A DNA stretch of 64,000 nt from NCBI RefSeq assembly GCF_027579695.1, contig NC_083571.1:37441943-37505942 (forward strand), written 5' to 3'. The position numbers were made by a program, and so were the translations under genes. Positions 42,901-54,619 of the stretch are shown one piece after another. The notes below the pieces were generated by a model that saw only the letters and a program-made list of their open reading frames with translations, did not search any database and had not been told where the DNA came from. The first letter of the stretch is position 1. Each line of letters opens with the position of its first letter. The DNA comes from Neoarius graeffei. Lineage: Eukaryota > Chordata > Actinopteri > Siluriformes > Ariidae.

Positions 42901-45900
42901 AATGGATGACGTATACAAGGCTACGGTGTGCCTTAGGGGACAGAAGGGTTCGTTTTACCTTACAAATGACAAAAAATCGTTTCATATCGATATTATGAAT
43001 TTTGATATCGTTTGACACCAATATCAATATCGTGATAAAAATACGATATATTGCACAGCTCTAACGTGAATCGATATCGGATCGTGGATCGATCTTTTGA
43101 ACCCAGCCCTAATGCAGTATATCGTGAAAGTTAGTATCGCGATGCATTGTCATGACGATTATTTTGCACACCCCTAGTCAGCTCTGTGTTTTTAGTATAG
43201 TGGAAATGGCGATGAGACCGATAGACTTCCTGCGGTGACGTTACCGATGTCAAGGCCATTCACTCAGACCGCTACCGATATGAATCACTTTAATCATGAA
43301 GATTACTATATTAGCTTTATTAATGCTTAAAACTATTCCTGTGCCATTCTTGAGGTCTCAAGGCATTTATAAACTAAAGTGAGGCTGTGGTTCTGCGTAT
43401 CTGCTTTAAAGAAGCCGATCGTAGGTGTGCCGGAACAGGCCTAACTCGCTAAAAAATATTTCTGCCCGAGCATCTTGGTCGGGCGTTTGGGCAATACCTG
43501 GCGTTGAGGCTTGATGGATCCTGAGTCAGTTGCGGGTGTCGGGCAGAGTCTCATGCAAGGCTGTCAATCAGCATGCTCATTAGAATATTAGGCCCCACCC
43601 ATTAGAACAGTCCTCTGAATGTTGGCCATGCCATTTTGTGAAATTCCCTCTTGACTGTGTGTGTGTGTGTGTGAGAGAGGGAGAGTTATGTAACATTTCC
43701 TGCTGAAAGTGAAGGAGGGATGGAGGAGTAGACAAACAGTGTGAAACGAGTTTCCTGTTGAGTCAGTGATTCAGGTCATGAGTTCTGTGAAATAACACAT
43801 CAGCAAATCCGAACGCGCTGTACTCAGCATTTAATGGTGTGAGCTCTCACCTGTGACCTTTGTGTGTTCTCAGATGGAGCACTGAATGGAGATCTGCATG
43901 AGGTACGCCCACTTTTATTAAATACGTTCATTTAAAATGATCAAAGCAAAATGTTAATTGCACAGTGTTAACACTTGTATGTCATGTATCTGAAAAACCT
44001 GTCCTGAAGTGATGAAAAAGGCCTCGCATCGTGTGTGTGTGTGTGTGTGGCCCCTCCAGACTAATGGCCCCTCTGACCTGTACGCTGCCATCTCCAGCGC
44101 TGACCGCATGCAGACGGAGCCTGAAAGTCTGCGCAAATGGAGGGAGGAACAACACGAAAGACTGGAGGCACTGGGTAAGAGGGGTGGAGTCTGTGATTGG
44201 ATGGGCGGGGCTTTCCTGCCTAACTGTGTTTGGTTTTGAGCCAGTGGTTTAAATTGTGCTAGTTAAAGAACATAGGCAACGGTTTTAATTTTATGCAGAT
44301 TTGAAACTCTATGTTAAACCCTCTGTAATTTTCTTCTGGTCCCAAGAAGTATTGTTAATAAGTAATGATTAAAATAAGTTAGCGCGGATCGCGGTGAATT
44401 TCTGTTCAGCTGTTTTCGTGACCACTCGGCGTGTGATGTCATTTAAGCCAAACAAATCGCTTGAGTTGAGTCCACTTCCATTTACTTGCAGTGCCGTTCG
44501 GCTTGAGTGCAGACGTGCGTTCGGGAATTTCCAAAGAAAAACCCCCATGCCTTATTGTTGTGCAGTGAACTGTAACAACGGGACCGGCTCAGGAAGACGT
44601 TTTTACCTTTTTCCGAGAGAGGAGAAGAGACGGAGCGAGTGGGTTGGCTTTTTCCGAGAGAGGAGAAGAGGCGGAGCAAGTGGGTTGGCTTTTTCCGAGA
44701 GAGGAGAAGAGGCGGAGCGAGTGGGTTGGCTTTTTCCGAGAGAGGAGAAGAGGCGGAGCGAGTGGGTTGGCTTTTTCCGAGAGAGGAGAAGAGACGGAGC
44801 GAGTGGGTTGGCTTTTTCCGAGAGAGGAGAAGAGACGGAGCGAGTGGGTTGGCTTTTTCCGAGAGAGGAGAAGAGGCGGAGCGAGTGGGTTGGCTTTTTC
44901 CGAGAGAGGAGAAGAGGCGGAGAGTGTGGATTGTGCACGTGAAACAAAATCAAGTAGTCAAAGAAGAAACGGCGCAGCAATGCTCAAGCAAAAAGGAGAA
45001 GATTGGAGGTAAACATTTTTGCTTGCAGTTGACAAGTCAAGAATCCTGAGGGATCCTGTACAATCATTGTGGAAATGAGACAAGGATATTTCCTCGCTCA
45101 GAGTCAGCTATAAATGGTGTAATGCCGCGGATGGCAGGCTAATGTGGCCTACCGGCGCGCTGTCAAGTAATCGTTACCTTTATCCACTAGGGAGGGCGGT
45201 TTAATTATTCTTCAAAAGGGCTCTTATTTAGTATTACGACGAAAGTAGGAATTTATCATAACTACCAGGATAAATCATTTGGGCGCGAGTCTTGAGGTCT
45301 GGGGTCACCGCGATCAGAGTCGGCCGAGTCGCTGTCCGATTCCGAGGCCGCACGGTCAAACCAGCGAGCCGCATTCACTGATTGCTTCACAACGGCCACA
45401 GGTTCATACATATATGGTTTCACCTCTCGATATTCAATTTGGAGAGTTCCTACTTCAAAATCGCTATCGCTTTCAGACATTTTACACAACCTCTCACGAC
45501 CAAAGTCCGTGCACGTGTGCTCGGTTCACAAGTAAACACAGAGCTGCTCCCAGTCTGTTTGGCTTAAATGACGTCATGATGATGGTCCCCTGGCGGTGAA
45601 AGTGATCATAAGTGAGATGTAAACAAACCTTCAGAAATTGGGCAAAACAGAATATTTTAACCGTTTTATTCAATTTTAGGGTGCAAATTGGACACTAGGA
45701 AGATTGATTTCGCTTTTTGGGTCGTTCTTCTAGACAAAGTTGATATTATTCTACGTTTCACCTCCGAGCGCTGCCTATGACCTTTAAAGTTTTACTCATT
45801 GTTGCACATACTTTAGTCGTCCTGGATGATTGGATGTGCATTCCCCCCCCCCAGGCATAGCAGGAAGAACTGAAAAAATGATTGGGGGGAGTGAAAAAAA

Positions 45901-45901
45901 A

Positions 45902-45984
<83 letters not shown>

Positions 45985-48900
45985 GGAAGTATGGGAAAAA
46001 GAAAGGAGTAAAGGGGAACAAGAAGCAGGAAGTCGAAGACAGAATAAATGGAAGAAAAGTGGATGATGAAAAAAGAGAAGAGAAAAGGAAATAATGTGGA
46101 GATGATCATGTGAAATGGAAGGAAGGGACCAGAGGACTGGGCTGGGGGACAGAAAGGAAAGCTGGAAGAAGGGACAGGAAGAATTCGGGAACAATAGAAA
46201 GAAGGAAGGACGGGGAGAGAAACATGGGAAGGAAGCAGGGGAATAACAGAAACTGAAGAAAATACAAGGATAAAAAGAACAGAAGGAAGGAAGCAGAAGG
46301 AGGGGGGAGTGCAAATTGAAAATGAGTAAACGGGGAAAGCGGAGGGAAAAACTTTTTAAAGAAGGAAGGAAAAGAAGAAGCAGGTGAGATCGTGTGTGTG
46401 TTTTCTCTCAGATGAGAACTCCCGTCAACAGGAAGCGGAGTGGAAGAAGACCGCGAAGGAGGAGTTGGAGGAGTGGCACGCTCGACAAGATGAGCAACTT
46501 GCTAAGACTAAAGCCAACAACAGGTACATACACCATCACGCGTCCATACTGATGGGTACACAACCGTAACACCAGTAGTAATCGTTTCAGTCACATGGGT
46601 ATCTGTTTGTTATAATTAGCCTGTAGCATTAGCATAACTCACACACCTTCATAGACTAGCTGTAGCATTAGCTCAGCGCTAACCCAGGTCCCATAGCACC
46701 ACAGCCTTGCTAACACCTAGCGCTTTAGCTTCTATCTAAACCTTTTTATTTCTAACACTCACTCTGTCTTCTGATTGGCTCACACACTGATCTCTGCCAA
46801 TGATGTAATGTCTGATCTTACCTTCTACTTGATTTCCCGTGTGTGTGTGTGCGTGCGTGTAAAAGGCATGTGCTTATGATCAGTTATATGATCTATTGGT
46901 CCCTAATTGCTTCAGTGTTTGAATCGGTGAGTCTTTGAGTCACGAGTGACTCACTTGTCTCTTGTTCAGTCGGACACTGTTTGACTCAATGAATCATTTG
47001 GTTATGTCAGAGATTCACTCCTTTCTTGTGTTCAGTGGCTCAGTATTTGATTCAGTGAATCCTTCACTCATAATGGAGATTCGCTTCCATCGTGATTCGG
47101 TCAGTGCTGGAATCGGAGAATCTTTCGCTATGACTGTGTTCTAGTTGATCAGTCTGAAATCCGTGAATATTTGAGTCACAACAACAACTCGTTCCTCTCT
47201 CGTTCAGTACTTGAATCAGTGAATCATTTGGGGAAGTCCAAGATTCGCTCCTCTTGTGTTCAGTCTCACAGATGCCCTTTTTCCACCAAATCAGTTCCAG
47301 GGCTGGTTCGGGGCCGGTGCTGGTTCACAACTCGTTCAACTTGCGAGCCAGCTGAGAACCAGTTTGCTTTTCCATAGCTCGCAGTGCTAAGGGGAGCCAT
47401 GTCAGTTACGTCACTGTGTTTTCATAAACCTTGGCGTGAACATCGAAGCAACAACAACATGAAGCAGCAACAACAAATAATAATGGCTGACTTTGCGTTT
47501 GTACAGCTGCTGCTTCTGGTCGCTTAAAAATGGCGACCTTTTGTGGTCTTGCGATTGTCATGGATGCAAACGGCGCGCCTTTTGGCGGATGCCGCCTTTT
47601 TCACGGCTGTCTGGGGGACTTGTGTGAATCGTGCAGATCCGATGAGGTTTTTTTTGGGGGGGGGGGGCGTTGGAGTGTCTGATTATAATTTCATCAAAGT
47701 AAATTCTGTATTAAAATTACTAAAGCAAATGCCGTTACAGTCCATGAAACATAGGAAGTATAAGTATGAGAAGAAAACAGTAAATCAGAAAGCTGCGCAC
47801 GTAAAGCCAATTACGTAACTTGCGTTGGACTGATGGAAATCCTTGCGCGTGCAGTGAAGTGCAGCCGGCAGCAGATAATGGCGCGCAGCCAACTGGCTTT
47901 ACGTGCGCAGCTTTCTGATTTACTGTTTTCTTCTCATACTTCCTATGTTTCATGGATTGTAACGGCATTTGCTTATTTAGTAATTTTAATATAGAATTTA
48001 CTTTTAAATTATAATCAGACACTCCAACGAAAAAAAAAACCTCATCGGATCTGCGCGATTCACACAAGTCCCCCAGACAGCCGTGAAAAAGGCGGCATCT
48101 GCCAAAAGGCGTGCCGTTTGCATCCATGGATTGTTGTTGGTCTTAACAACTCTCCCCCCGCTGACGTAAGCGGTTCTTTCCTCTGGCCCGGCAGAGAGTT
48201 GGTGCTAGCCTGGAACCGGTTTTTCTGGCCCCAGAGCCAGTTCTTTGTCAGTGGAAACAGAAAACCCGGTTCCAAACTAAGCACTGGCCCCGAACCAGCC
48301 CTGGAACTTCTTTGGTGGAAAAGGGGCATGCTTGAATCAGTGAATCATTTAGTCATGAATCAGGGAGTTAGTATTTGAGTAATTTTTCATTTGTGACCTG
48401 AGACTTGCTTCTCTCTCGTTCACCAAATCGGTGTTTGATTCAGTGAATCTTTTAGTCATGACCAGCAGGTCAGTGTTTGGGTCATGGCTGAGCTTCACTC
48501 ATCTCTCACTTGGGAGGGAACCGTTTCAATTGGCAAAGCTTGTGCTCATGACTGAGATTCAGTTCTGTCATGTTCAGCAAACATGGGAGGATCTTTCAGT
48601 CATGATCAGGATTCACTTGTTTGTTCAGTGAATCAGTTGAGTCAGTGAGTTTAAAGGAGATGCGCAGAACCTTTATTTTTAAATAAATTTGAGTGGATAG
48701 TATCTCCATCCTTGACTCTTGTATGCTGCATAAATGGGAATAAAAAAAAAAGTTAAAATCTGCCGCAAAGTTGGCATTTGAGCTGAGCCAGCCAGCCTCG
48801 AGTGCGTGACGTCACAGCGGTTTTAAGGCCGAGGCCTTTTACAGCAGAAGGCCAAAGTCATATAAATAAATTTATGGTGAAAGTAAGAAATACCGTTACC

Positions 48901-50821
48901 AACTTGCTCAACTAAGACTGATTTGACTTCATTGATTGAACCCTTGGCTCACACTCCAGGAGAACTGGTGCAGCTGAACTTGCTTTCCTTTTCTTGTAGT
49001 TTTCTTTACTGCACCCTCTTTCAATACAGGCTTATAGCCAACACTCCAACAGATCAGAGGTCTCGTACGAGTCTTTGTGCAGAGCAGAGGAGAGACCACT
49101 TCGTATGCGCCCGTGAACTTCTCGCAAAACACGTCTAAATCTTTGCAGTTTGAACATTCTTGGGCCATGAATGCAACGTAAATTCACCTTCTGTCGTGTT
49201 GCTGCACCCGCCAGCAACACATCTACGTGGCACGGCGATAAATTAGCTCAAAATGGAGGATCGGAGTTGCAGTCAGCTCTGTGTTTTAGTATAGCGGAAA
49301 TGGCGATGAGATCGATTAGACTTCCTGCGGTGATGTTACGAACGTCAAGGTCATTCACTCAGACCGCTACCTATATAAATCACTTTAATCGTAAAATTAA
49401 CAACGCTTAAAACTATTCCTGTGCCATTCTTGAGGTCTCGAGGCGTTTATAAACTAGTGAGGCCATGGCTCTGCTTTAATGAGTCCTGTTCAAACTGTGT
49501 ACGTGAAAATCATTGAACTGAAGGACAGGAATGACGACTCTCGTTCTTAGGCCCACTTTACACGGGGACGGTCTGAAACAAAAACGCAGAAGTCCGTTTT
49601 CGTTCTCCCTTTTTTCCGTGTCTACACGAGCGTTTTCAAGGAGGAAATCCGCGTCTATACGGTGACGCGTAAACGTGTGGAATTCAATTGGATGTGCATG
49701 CCAGGCGGCTAGGTGGTGCTGTGACAGACCTCCGCTATGTCTGCACGCATGCGCAACGTCTTCCGTCTTGTCTGATCTGCACATCTGCGCCGTGAAAACT
49801 TTGACTACTCTGGCTATGGTAAGTAAAGGCCTCTGCATGCTCTTGCGACAAGGCTTTCGCAGATAGCTGTAATTTATCGTTGAGCGGGGAGTAATAGGTG
49901 TGCACGATGTTATTCACCGCCACAACGCAAGGGGGCGCGAAGTCGCGAAATCGCTAGGAGGAGTTGGTGGGTGTGGTTAGTGGAGTGTTTATCCTCCGGT
50001 TACTTATAATGACTAGAACTGGAGTACGTACTTCCTCGATCAACCGCTCTTCGTGCTGCTCCATCTTCGCTCGTGTTTTTAAAAATGCCGGTCGTGAAAA
50101 CAAACCAAACCGGGAAAGTAGGGAAGCGGAAGTGCGTGTACAGCGGATGTAGAGTGGACCAATCGGAGCCCTCTTGTCTGCGACGCTGTCTGCGAGGCTT
50201 CTGCGGTGGTCACAATTTTTGGGAGGTGCGCGCAGAGCGTCTGCGAAGGTGGGGGGGCTACGCAGACACTGTCTGCGACGCTATCTGCGAGGACTGGGTT
50301 GTCAGCATAAATTGGCCTTAAGAAAGCAAGTAAAGTAAGAGCATACTATACCCGCCTCTGTTCATTAACGGTATTTGTGCAGATTCGGTATAGATGTTCG
50401 AAGGACTCCTGGACGTTTATTAAAGCTGCCAGAGCAGCTTGAAGGTCCGTTGGATCGATGTAATCAGACATGCTCTTACTTTTTTACTTACTTTCTTACT
50501 TCCCGGGCTGGCATGTACAGTATATGACATATGTATGACGTAAACGCGTACCCGACGTGAGCAGATCCGAGCAGAGTTTCGCGTATTGGGTAGTTTAGAC
50601 GGATATGCAACGGGGGCTGTTTTTAACTTATCCACTCTGGAAGGCGTTTTCAATTTTTTCTGTTTTTCAGCCTCGGAAACGCCGTCCCCGTGTAGACGAA
50701 AGGCACTTCCGATAAAATATTTAGTCGTTTTTACCCGACAGCGTCCTCGTGTAAACGGGCCCTTAAACGTGATCATTTTGGCACATGCCTTTCAGATCTC
50801 TATCAAATACTTGTGAGTTTA

Positions 50822-50864
<43 letters not shown>

Positions 50865-51475
50865 CTCCTTTCACTGCTCTTTCTCTGTGTGCTCTCTCCT
50901 GAATGGCTGCCTCTCCCTTGGTGGATTTTTCCAGGGTTTTGGATGAGGATTTCTACAAACAGCCCGTCGCTCACCTGATTGGTTATGTGTATGTTTGCTC
51001 AACTAACATTATTTTTATTTTTTTCTTCCTCGCACTCGTCCATCTCCTCGTTAACACTCGTCCATCTCGGCTTCTCCGTCTCTCCTCACCGGCTCCACTC
51101 TCACTTCAGGTCCATTTGTGTTCTGCTCAGGCACACTGATGCATGACTTTTTCAGTTGTTTTCTGTGGGTTTTTCTTTTTTCTTTCTTTCCCCCCCGTCA
51201 TAGTAAACGTGCGTGAGGAATCGGTGTCGTGTGTTCGTCATTCGTACGTTTTTACGACATTTTTATTCAGTCGTGCAGCTTTGTCATGTGCTTTTTTTTT
51301 ATCTTTTTTTTTTTCACATCAAATATCTTTTATTAAAAATCTATTAAATGTCTCGCTGTTACAGGAGGTGGTTGTGATCCAAGTTTGTTAGACGGTTAGC
51401 ATTAGCACAGAATTAGCGTTAGTTCAGAGTTGTTTTCAGCGCCCGTGTGTCCGGCAATCCTCGCAAAATTAAAGC

Positions 51476-51515
<40 letters not shown>

Positions 51516-54500
51516 ATCCACATTTTTTGAAATTTTTCTTCAATTGGCAAGCATTAGCTTAGCCCAGGAGCGTTAGTGTTCTCTTCCCCTGGTAATGTTT
51601 ATCATTAGCTTAGAGGACCTTTTGTGTTGGCTTATGCCTGTAGGATTAGCCAGTGTGCCTGGCATTTTAGTTTTAATATGTAACGCTAGCTTCTAGCCGT
51701 TAGCATCTATATGTGGTGTTGGCTTATAGCTGCAGAGTTAGCTTATGCTGAAATGTATAAAACCTGGTTAAAAATATTTAGACGTTTGTGTTTCCGACAC
51801 GGTCCTTGTGAGACTTCAGTTTGCCGGACACTTCGGTGCTGTAAATGCAGGTGGACGGTTAGCTTTGTTGTAGCTTTAGCATAGCTAGTTGTGTTTGTGG
51901 CTTGAAGGGTCAGTGTTTTAGCTTTAGCCTTAGCTTGGCTTAACCACGCAGCCCTCATGCTCATCCGCACGTCTGACGCTTAATCATCCTCGAAGGGGGG
52001 GGAAGTGCAGGAATAAAGAACATTTCCAGAACGTACTGCGTAGCAAGAAACCCGTAGGGACGACGATGTTTTGCTGATTACCACAGCAGCTGACAGGATG
52101 TGGTTAGTAAATAGTAGTGTGCGCGCTAATAGAGATCTTGCAGTCACGTGACCGGAAAGTACACAGCCGCCATCTTGTCGGTCAAAAACACCGCTGAATA
52201 CTGCTGCACTCGTGCACAGAATGGATCAATTTCAACCGACGGACTACACGGCTCATTTTTCTAATGAACAGATAACTAGATATATGTCTAAAATAAACGA
52301 TCTACAGATTAGTGACCCTTATGGCTTACCGGACGGAGTTTTCACGACCGTGTCAGTGGATGTTGAACCGCCAGAGGTGGAATACCCAGATGTGTATAAT
52401 TGCCTCATTAACTTTCCCTCGCTGTTCAGTGGTGAAGCACTGCGTGCTTATAAATCTCTGGACAGTTATCTTTACAGAAATTCAGGATTTGTCAGCCGCG
52501 GCATCTTGTAAACAAGAAAATAATCCTCATTGGACGGGTAAGTCACTTAAGTATTGAGTATAGCACTGACCAGCCGATAATAGAATAAGGTAATTCCAGC
52601 TGTAATTCCAAATCATCCGTCTTGTTTACATGGATCTGGCGTTGGAGAGGTAGAAGCGGCAGTGGAGATTTGAGTGGCTGTTTTCTGAGCTTAGTCAACA
52701 GGCCGTCTCTGCCTGCAGCCTCGCTTTTGCTTCCGCTCCCGGCGCCGCCTCCTTCGCCTGCCAGACCCGATAACAATCCACGGAGACCCCGCTGGTCCCG
52801 CTATTTCGTCCGGAATGTTGTGCATGCAATGGAAATCGCTACAAACCGTCATTTTCTGCTGGAAACCAATGTCCAGTAAGTCCATACGGTTGTAGTGGAT
52901 ATTGAAGTCCGGTACAGACGAACAACACGCAAAAATACACACGAAAAACATAAACGTGCACAGGTAGGGAGAGCTTGTAGCCGCAGCCATTGTAGTAGAA
53001 TTGTAGTAGGGTTTTCCAGAAGAAAAGGTAGAAGTAGAAGGCGGAAATATGGCGTTTGACCGACAAGATGGCGTCTGTCACAATCTGGATCGGCTGTGAC
53101 GTCACATGCAAGTGCTCCATAATCAGAAATCGCAGCTAAATATGATTACTGTTGCAATTCAATACACTTAAATTTATTCGGCTTATGAGGAAACTTTCCT
53201 GTCCAATCCGAGTCCAGGAGGCGGGATTAATTTGCAACATGGCTGAGAAAAGGACATGACTGCAGAGAAAAACAGTTTGTTTTACAGTGATGGTCTTTCA
53301 GTGAGGTTGCCACACCCCCTTTTGGATCACACCCCTTTAGGCCACACCTCCATTTTTAAAAAATTACAAGCTACTTTTATAAAAGAGGTGTGGTTTAAAG
53401 GAAGTGGGTGTGGCCTTACAGGAAACCGTTTAGTACGCATCGTTAAGGGGACGATGTGCTGTCAGAGCGCTGATGATGAAGGCTGCAGGCTAAGCACTGT
53501 AGAAGTGATGGTGAAGGGCGACTGTGTGTCTTTATCTCTTCGTTTTTTTTTGTTTGTTTGTTTTTTTTAATTTCTTGCTCCGCATGCTTGCTTTCCCATT
53601 ATTGCATTGACCTCCTTTTCTTTTCATTTCCTAGATTTATATCTGACTTGTGCTCTGTTTCTTCCTTGTGTTTCTTTTCTCTATGCACCTTTTAAGCACT
53701 CATATTAACCATCCTTGCTACCGCCTAGACCAGTTAAGTAAAAAAACAGAACGGAATTATTTTTTGCCAAAAAAAAAAATTTCAAGGGGGAGAGGGGGGA
53801 AAAACTACTGAAAAAAGTGCTAATGCTAAGATTCTGGATGTTGTGATGTGCTGGTGGTTTTGGTCGTGTGAGAGCGAGAGAGAGAGATTGGGCTTGTGAA
53901 CATGAAACATACTGGCTCTCATCATTTTACTTTGTGTGTGTGAGAGAGAGTTTATTAGATTCGTAGGTTGCTGTGACAGTCTTGAATGTTTTTGTTTCAG
54001 ATTACGGTAAATCAAAATAAATCCTAATTTTTATCCTCTGCTATTAAACACCTCCAGGCAGCCAACCGAGTCTCCCCCACATGTTAGTTTTGTGGGTGTG
54101 TGCAAAAGATCATCCAGTGGAATGCTGTGTAAAGCGTCCTCCTCTTCCTGTGGGAGCTCAGACACCAAAATGCACGCTGTCATCACTGTCCGTATTTAAC
54201 GAGTTAGCTCGCTAAGCTGAGATCAGGCTCCTGTCGCTTTCCGATAGGCTTGGACAGTGAAGTGGGCGTGTCCCAAACTCTTTTGGCTTATCTGACCTGT
54301 CTAATTTCAGCATTTCTGCCCAGTTTATCTACAAATGTCTCAAATATTTATTCTAAATTTTAGCAGGAATGTTAATTTTTATTTTAAAAAAAAAATCTTG
54401 AAATATCCCAGATATTAAACTGTTGCTCTAAATGGTTCTCTGTCTCTAGAAAATGTTTTAATAAAAAAGAAATCTATAAAACGTTAACTTTAAGAAGTTG

Positions 54501-54583
54501 TGTAGAAAGGGTTAAATTTCCATTTATTAAAAAAATCTGTTTTTTAGAGAACTATTATTTGAGAGCTTTTATTATTATTATTA

Positions 54584-54619
<36 letters not shown>

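Larger units (their letters stand above)
40663..43111 (-). mobile_element. hAT element, layer 2, with BED zinc finger
   Basis: Ends TAGGGCTGGGAATCG and GAACCCAGCCCTA; exact duplication ATGCAGTA at 40655-40662 and 43112-43119. Minus 41117-40763 reads, across one frameshift, GVWHYFGFKRYEDRDEVDR then AVCKLCHIEVKYSGNTTNLR and NHLSRHH: a BED-type C2H2 finger. The rest of the transposase is lost. Confidence 0.93.
39311..43176 (-). mobile_element. hAT element, layer 1 of a four-layer nest
   Basis: Ends TAGGGGTGGGTA and TGCACACCCCTA; exact 8-bp duplication GTCAGCTC at 39303-39310 and 43177-43184. The paralogue at 49274-49290 shows the single-copy empty site. Minus 40430-40255 reads SVYKSRWNSAHDMLERFLEQ and KDICTLTQSDITAAV, a ZBED-type hAT transposase fragment. 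Confidence 0.93.
38335..43410. repeat. Duplicated host segment, copy 1 (interrupted)
   Basis: 38335-38368, 38927-39310 and 43177-43410 together match the unbroken segment 48903-49470. Shared words include CTTGCTCAACTAAGACTGATT, GAACTTGCTTTCCTTTT, ATTCTTGGGCCATGAATG and GACTTCCTGCGGTGA. A 560-bp insertion (38369-38926) and the hAT nest split this copy. Confidence 0.88.
44267..45783 (+). mobile_element. TTAA-flanked element with THAP and P2X7-like ORFs, in clta intron 3
   Basis: TTAA at 44263-44266 and 45784-45787; ends AGAACATAGGCA and, inverted, AGGTCATAGGCA. + strand: THAP start at 44547 with an internal minisatellite. - strand: ORF 45489-45262. The layout resembles the 18850 element, without recognisable core transposase. 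Confidence 0.8.
46920..48650. repeat. Degenerate tandem repeat split by a transposon
   Basis: GTTCAGT...GAATCAGTGAATCATTT...GAGATTCACTC motifs recur every 60-80 bp in 46920-47270 and again in 48331-48640, on both sides of the 47272-48329 element. Confidence 0.75.

Noticed and set aside
45262-45489. Genuine P2X7 receptor gene
   Set aside because: No transmembrane or extracellular channel sequence; only a mobile-associated N-terminal pattern within TTAA ends.
45796-46314. Long antisense ORFs through 45796-46314
   Set aside because: Low-complexity products of the (TA)n and polypurine tract.
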